Below, in pieces: positions 60,652 to 64,000 of a stretch of 64,000 nt of DNA. The notes under the pieces are model-generated. The model saw nothing but the letters and a program-made list of their open reading frames with translations, had not been told where the DNA came from and ran no database searches. The stretch is from assembly GCF_014084125.1 (NCBI RefSeq), contig NZ_CP048405.1, positions 5,332,001 to 5,396,000 on the forward strand, given 5' to 3'. Source of the stretch: Streptacidiphilus sp. PB12-B1b. GTDB lineage: Bacteria > Actinomycetota > Actinomycetes > Streptomycetales > Streptomycetaceae. Position 1 is the stretch's first letter. Every line of letters begins with the position of its first letter. The translations under genes were made by a program, and so were the position numbers.

Positions 60652-62568
60652 GTGCGGCCCTACCTCTGGAGTCCCTGGCGGTCGGCTGCGGCCGACCCCG
60701 CCCGGCTCGCCGTCGCAGCGGGCGACGACAGCTGCACCTTCGGCGAACTCACCGCGCGCGCCGACGCGTTGGGCCGGGGGCTGCGCCTGCGCGGCCTGCC
60801 GGACGGCAGCGTGCTGTCCACCGACATCGCCACCGGCCCCCGCTTCTTCGCCCTCGCCCTGGCGGCGCTCGCCCACGGGTACGGGCTCTTTCCCGTCGAG
60901 TCCGGCCTGCTGCGGTCCCCCGCAGGCCCACGGCTGCTGACCGACATGCGGGTGGCGCTGCACGTGGGCACCGCACCGCAGGCGGGTTCGGACGCCCCCG
61001 CACTGCCCTGCCCGACGGCCGACGACGAGTCGATCGCCGACACCGGCAGGCCCGGCCCCGACAGGCCCGGCAGCGGCCCCGGTGCCCGGGTCGCGGCCGG
61101 CTACCTGGCCTTCGCCACCTCCGGAACGACCGGCGAGCCCCAGGCCGTTCCCCGGGTACGGCCGCCCCGGCCCTACCGGGGCGTCGCGGTGGAGCAGCGC
61201 TACGCCGCAGGGGCGGACGTCGGCCCGCACCTGATGGCCAATCCCAGCTACCACCTGGGCACGCTCGGCCCCGCCCTGTACGCGCTCCAGGCCGGAAGTG
61301 CCGTGGTCGTGCAGCAGCAGTGGTCCGCGGCGTCCTTCGTGGAGCTGGCCGACCGGCACGGCGTGGCCAGCACCATGCTCAGCCCCGACCTGCTGGTCGA
61401 CGTGGTGGCGGCGGGCCGGGCCCCCGCGCAGCCGCTGCGCGCGGTCTTCCACGGCGGCGACGCGTGCCCGGCCCACGCGAAGCGCGCGGCGATCGACCTG
61501 CTGGGGCCCGTCCTGCACGAGTACTACGGCACCTCCCGGAGCATCCTGACCGAGATCGACACGCCCCACTGGCTCCGCCGTCCCGGCTCGGTCGGACGCG
61601 CGCTGCCCGGCATCGTCCTGACCGTCGAACGGGACGGGGCGCCGACCGGCCCGGGCGAGCTGGGCGAGATCACCGCGCGGCTGCGCGCGGCCGACAGCGG
61701 GGGCGACGGCGACGAAATTCTGCGCACCGGGGACGTCGGCTACCTGGACGAGGAGGGCTACCTCTTCGTGGTCGGCCGGGCGGCGACACCGGGCGCCCAC
61801 CGGAACGCACTGCTGGAGCACGTGATCCGGCAGGTGCCGGACGTCACCGACGCGGCGGTGGTCGGCGAGACGGAACCCGTCTGCCACGTCGAAACCCGGG
61901 CCGTGGAGCGGGCACAGCCCCTGGCGACGGCGATCGGCGCGGCGGCCGAGGCGCACGGGCTGCCGCACGCCCGGATCGTGCTGCACACAACCGGCACCCT
62001 GCCCCGCACCGCAAGCGGCAAGATCCGCCGCTCGGCCCTGACCACGCACAGTCCAGCCCAGAAGGCTCCGGGCAGCGCTCCGGCCGGACCCACGGACAGC
62101 CCGGCTGGCCCCACACACAGCGCGGCGGACCCCACGGACGGCGCGGCGGCCACCACGCACGGCGCGGCGAGCCTCACGGACGCCCCGGCGGACCCCACGG
62201 ACAGCGCAGTGAGCCTCACGGACGCCCCGGCGGGCCTCACGGGCCGCGCGGCGGACCCCACGGACGCCCCGACGGACCTCACGGACGGCCTGGCGGACCC
62301 CACCGGCGCCCCGGCTGGCCCCACGGGCCGCGCGGCGGACCCCACGGACGCCCCGACGGACCTCACGGACGGCCTGGCGGACCCCACCGGCGCCCCGGCT
62401 GGCCCCACGGGCCGCGCGGCGGACCCCACGGACGCCCCGACGGACCTCACGGACGGCCTGGCGGACCCCACGGGGGCCCCGGCTGGCCCCACGGGCGACC
62501 CGGCTGGCCGCACTGGCGCCCCGGTGGACCTCACGCACGGCGCGGCGGCCGATCGGCGGTCCGGGTGA
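60652..62568 (+). CDS. adenylation-type AMP-binding protein with repetitive tail
   Basis: 638 residues. Residues 1-460 form an ANL adenylation domain: FATSGTTGEPQAVPR (the P-loop Lys is Gln here), YYGTSRSILTE, LRTGDVGYLDEEGYL and the C-terminal TASGKIRRSAL with its catalytic Lys. The last 170 residues are a Pro/Thr/Asp/Ala-rich low-complexity tail containing a perfect 28-residue repeat. Small first half and altered P-loop suggest activation of an unusual carboxylate. GTG start at 60652 after GAGAGGGG; ends in GTGA overlap with the next ligase. Confidence 0.85.
   Translation: MRPYLWSPWRSAAADPARLAVAAGDDSCTFGELTARADALGRGLRLRGLPDGSVLSTDIATGPRFFALALAALAHGYGLFPVESGLLRSPAGPRLLTDMRVALHVGTAPQAGSDAPALPCPTADDESIADTGRPGPDRPGSGPGARVAAGYLAFATSGTTGEPQAVPRVRPPRPYRGVAVEQRYAAGADVGPHLMANPSYHLGTLGPALYALQAGSAVVVQQQWSAASFVELADRHGVASTMLSPDLLVDVVAAGRAPAQPLRAVFHGGDACPAHAKRAAIDLLGPVLHEYYGTSRSILTEIDTPHWLRRPGSVGRALPGIVLTVERDGAPTGPGELGEITARLRAADSGGDGDEILRTGDVGYLDEEGYLFVVGRAATPGAHRNALLEHVIRQVPDVTDAAVVGETEPVCHVETRAVERAQPLATAIGAAAEAHGLPHARIVLHTTGTLPRTASGKIRRSALTTHSPAQKAPGSAPAGPTDSPAGPTHSAADPTDGAAATTHGAASLTDAPADPTDSAVSLTDAPAGLTGRAADPTDAPTDLTDGLADPTGAPAGPTGRAADPTDAPTDLTDGLADPTGAPAGPTGRAADPTDAPTDLTDGLADPTGAPAGPTGDPAGRTGAPVDLTHGAAADRRSG
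62242..62493 (+). repeat. three tandem 84-bp repeats inside the adenylation gene
   Basis: Copies at 62242-62325, 62326-62409 and 62410-62493, each encoding 28 residues (GRAADPTDAPTDLTDGLADP plus TGAPAGPT). The copies are almost identical; degenerate relatives extend back to about 62070. The in-frame unit length keeps the protein open, so copy number can vary between strains. Confidence 0.9.
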
Positions 62569-64000
62569 CCAGCGACCGGCGGGCGCTGGAGGGCACGGCG
62601 CACGACTGGCTGCACCACCACCTGCGGTCGCGGCCGGACGCCTCCGCGGTGGCCGTCTGGCGGCACGGCGCGGTGCGCGCGGCCCTCGACTTCGCCGACC
62701 TGTCCGCCCTGGTCGACCGGGCCGCGTCGGCCCTCCCCCGCTACGCCCCGGACCCCGGCGACCGCGTCGTCCTCGCGCTGCCCAACGACGCCTGTTTCAC
62801 CGCCGCCCTGCTGGCCTGCCTGGCTGCGGGCCTGATCGCGGTCCCGGCCCCGCCGCTGACGGCCAGCCCGACACCGGCCGTGCTGGCGCGGCTGCGCGGG
62901 ATCGTCGCGGACTGCCGCCCGGCGCTCGTCATCGGCTGCGGAGGCCAGGACGGCAACGCGTGGGCCAGCGGCCCGATCGCCGGGGTCCGGCACGTCGTCG
63001 CCTGGGACGACCTGGTCACCTCCGCCGACGGCCCGCTCCGCCGCAGGCGCCGGCCGACGGGCGGCGAGATCGCCCTGCTCCAGTACACCTCCGGCTCCAC
63101 GGGCACGCCCAAGGGCGCCGTCATCACCCACCGGGCGATCCGGGCCAGCTGCGCCCAGGCCGCCCGCGCCTACCGCGAGAGCGCCCAGGACACCGCCGTT
63201 ACCTGGGTGCCGCTCCACCACGACATGGGCCTGGTCACCGGCGTGCTGCGCCCGCTGTTCAGCGGGTACGCGTCCGTGCTGCTGAGCCCGCAGGACTTCG
63301 CCCGCGCGCCGCTGTCCTGGTTGCAGGCGCTGACGGCGGTGCGCGGGACGCTGTCCAGCGCGCCCGACTTCGCCTACCGCCTCTGCGTGCGCAGAGTCCC
63401 CGCCGCACAGCTGCCCCGGCTCGACCTGTCGTCCTGGCGGGTGGCGCGCAACGCGGGCGAGGTGGTCCGGGCCGACACCGCCGACCGGTTCACCGAGCAC
63501 TTCCGCCCGGTCGGCTTCCGCTCCGGCGGCTTCTGCCCCTCCTACGGCATGGCGGAGGCGACCCTCACCGTGACCACCAGCACCCCGGAGGATCCGCCGC
63601 TGCGGCTGGTCGTGGACCACGACGCGCTCCAGGCCGACCGGGTGGTGCCGGTGACGGACCCGGCCGAACCGGGCCGGCGCACCTCGGTGCTGCTCTCCTC
63701 CGGTCGGCCGCTGCCCGGCACCGAGGTGGCGATCGGTGGCCCCGGCGGCCGGACCGAGAGGCCGCAGGACGCGGTCGGCCCCGTCTGGATCTCCGGCCCG
63801 CAGCTGTTCTCCGGCTACTGGCACAGCTCCGGGCCCGACGGCAGCTCCGGCCCCAACGGCGGCCCGGTCGACGGCGGCCCGGTCGACGGCAGCCCGGTCG
63901 GCGGCGCCCCGGTCGACGGCGGCCCGGTCGACGGCTGGCATGCCACCGGAGACCTCGGCTTCGTCCACCAGGGCCGACTGTTCGTCCTCGGGCGCGGCGA
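62565..64000 (+). CDS. fatty-acyl-AMP ligase (FAAL)-like protein, cut at window end
   Basis: At least 478 residues, open to the end of the window. It starts at GTG (GTGA overlap with the previous stop). Motifs: LLQYTSGSTGTPKGAVITH (P-loop intact), VTWVPLHHDMGLVTGVLRPL and RVARNAGEVVRADTADRF, both strongly typical of fatty-acyl-AMP ligases, and ATGDLGFVHQGRLFVLGRG near the cut. FAALs activate fatty acids as adenylates and pass them to a carrier protein, so lipidation of the product is likely. A Gly-Pro-Val-Asp repeat lies before the last motif. Confidence 0.9.
   Translation, partial: MTSDRRALEGTAHDWLHHHLRSRPDASAVAVWRHGAVRAALDFADLSALVDRAASALPRYAPDPGDRVVLALPNDACFTAALLACLAAGLIAVPAPPLTASPTPAVLARLRGIVADCRPALVIGCGGQDGNAWASGPIAGVRHVVAWDDLVTSADGPLRRRRRPTGGEIALLQYTSGSTGTPKGAVITHRAIRASCAQAARAYRESAQDTAVTWVPLHHDMGLVTGVLRPLFSGYASVLLSPQDFARAPLSWLQALTAVRGTLSSAPDFAYRLCVRRVPAAQLPRLDLSSWRVARNAGEVVRADTADRFTEHFRPVGFRSGGFCPSYGMAEATLTVTTSTPEDPPLRLVVDHDALQADRVVPVTDPAEPGRRTSVLLSSGRPLPGTEVAIGGPGGRTERPQDAVGPVWISGPQLFSGYWHSSGPDGSSGPNGGPVDGGPVDGSPVGGAPVDGGPVDGWHATGDLGFVHQGRLFVLGRG
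63858..63932 (+). repeat. five 15-bp tandem repeats in the FAAL gene
   Basis: Unit GGCGGCCCGGTCGAC, five copies in frame, encoding (G-G-P-V-D) units with two variants. It is a low-complexity insertion ahead of the A7-type motif and is absent from ordinary FAALs. Confidence 0.85.

Noticed and set aside
62242..62493. Possible CRISPR-like array
   Set aside because: The 84-bp units are directly adjacent without spacers and are in frame within a coding gene.
60418..62538. 706-codon minus-strand frame with Arg/Gly/Val repeats
   Set aside because: Antisense of the adenylation gene's repetitive tail; the repeat unit is a multiple of three, so it stays open on both strands.

Overview
The window is very GC-rich with strongly GC-biased third codon positions, uses many GTG starts and ATGA/GTGA stop-start overlaps, and carries SARP, TTA-codon and spore-pigment-type polyketide features. 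This points to a Streptomyces-like actinomycete (Streptomyces, Kitasatospora or Streptacidiphilus). I see no tRNA, rRNA, CRISPR array or intact transposase.

Region 1 (1-12145) is a type II polyketide locus. After a cation:proton antiporter cut at its first base, minus-strand genes encode an F420-type oxidoreductase, two short-chain reductases, two small ABM monooxygenases, two DUF1772 (anthrone-oxygenase-like) membrane proteins, a WhiE-ORFVI-type cyclase, chain length factor, ketosynthase, cupin, SchA/CurD-like protein, acyl carrier protein, type II thioesterase and a SARP activator. Heptamers on an 11-bp period, typical of SARP sites, lie upstream of the cupin-ketosynthase operon and of the thioesterase-ACP operon.

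Region 2 (12361-22705) holds a small secreted Cys-rich protein, a DUF1206 membrane protein, a PAP2/lipid-kinase fusion, an unrecognised two-gene membrane module with a bldA-type TTA codon, and an iron-uptake pair (DyP peroxidase EfeB; a fused EfeU-EfeO) behind an iron box. Region 3 (22719-27565) is a complete arginine deiminase operon (antiporter, arcA, arcB, arcC).

Region 4 (27878-33090) is decaying: a multiply frameshifted oleate hydratase, a MmgE/PrpD gene joined at a deletion scar to a LeuD-like tail, and a broken GntR regulator, around intact HNH-nuclease lipoprotein, LysR and MBL-fold genes. Region 5 (33387-37733) has an F420-type oxidoreductase, a SRPBCC protein, a HxlR regulator and an AMP-dependent ligase. 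Two oppositely oriented copies of one 26-bp promoter-like element suggest co-regulation.

Region 6 (38112-64000, continuing past the end) is the most unusual. A LuxR-type regulator, a TTA-containing cupin-like protein and a secreted peptide lead into a locus that combines a 32-codon RiPP-like precursor with a GG cleavage site, a C39-peptidase ABC exporter, an extra MetRS, two aaRS-like enzymes (an AsnRS core lacking the anticodon domain; an archaeal-type ProRS-like protein), a MccF-like S66 peptidase, JmjC-like and PhyH oxygenases, a P450, three methyltransferases, a glycosyltransferase-aminotransferase fusion, a ChbG-like deacetylase, an APH-like kinase, a HAD phosphatase, and stand-alone NRPS parts (a condensation domain without its HH pair, a carrier protein, an adenylation protein, a fatty-acyl-AMP ligase). 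My working hypothesis is a lipidated or aminoacyl-modified ribosomal peptide, possibly aimed at an aminoacyl-tRNA synthetase with MetRS and MccF giving self-protection. This is inference from gene content; I recognise no known cluster with this set.
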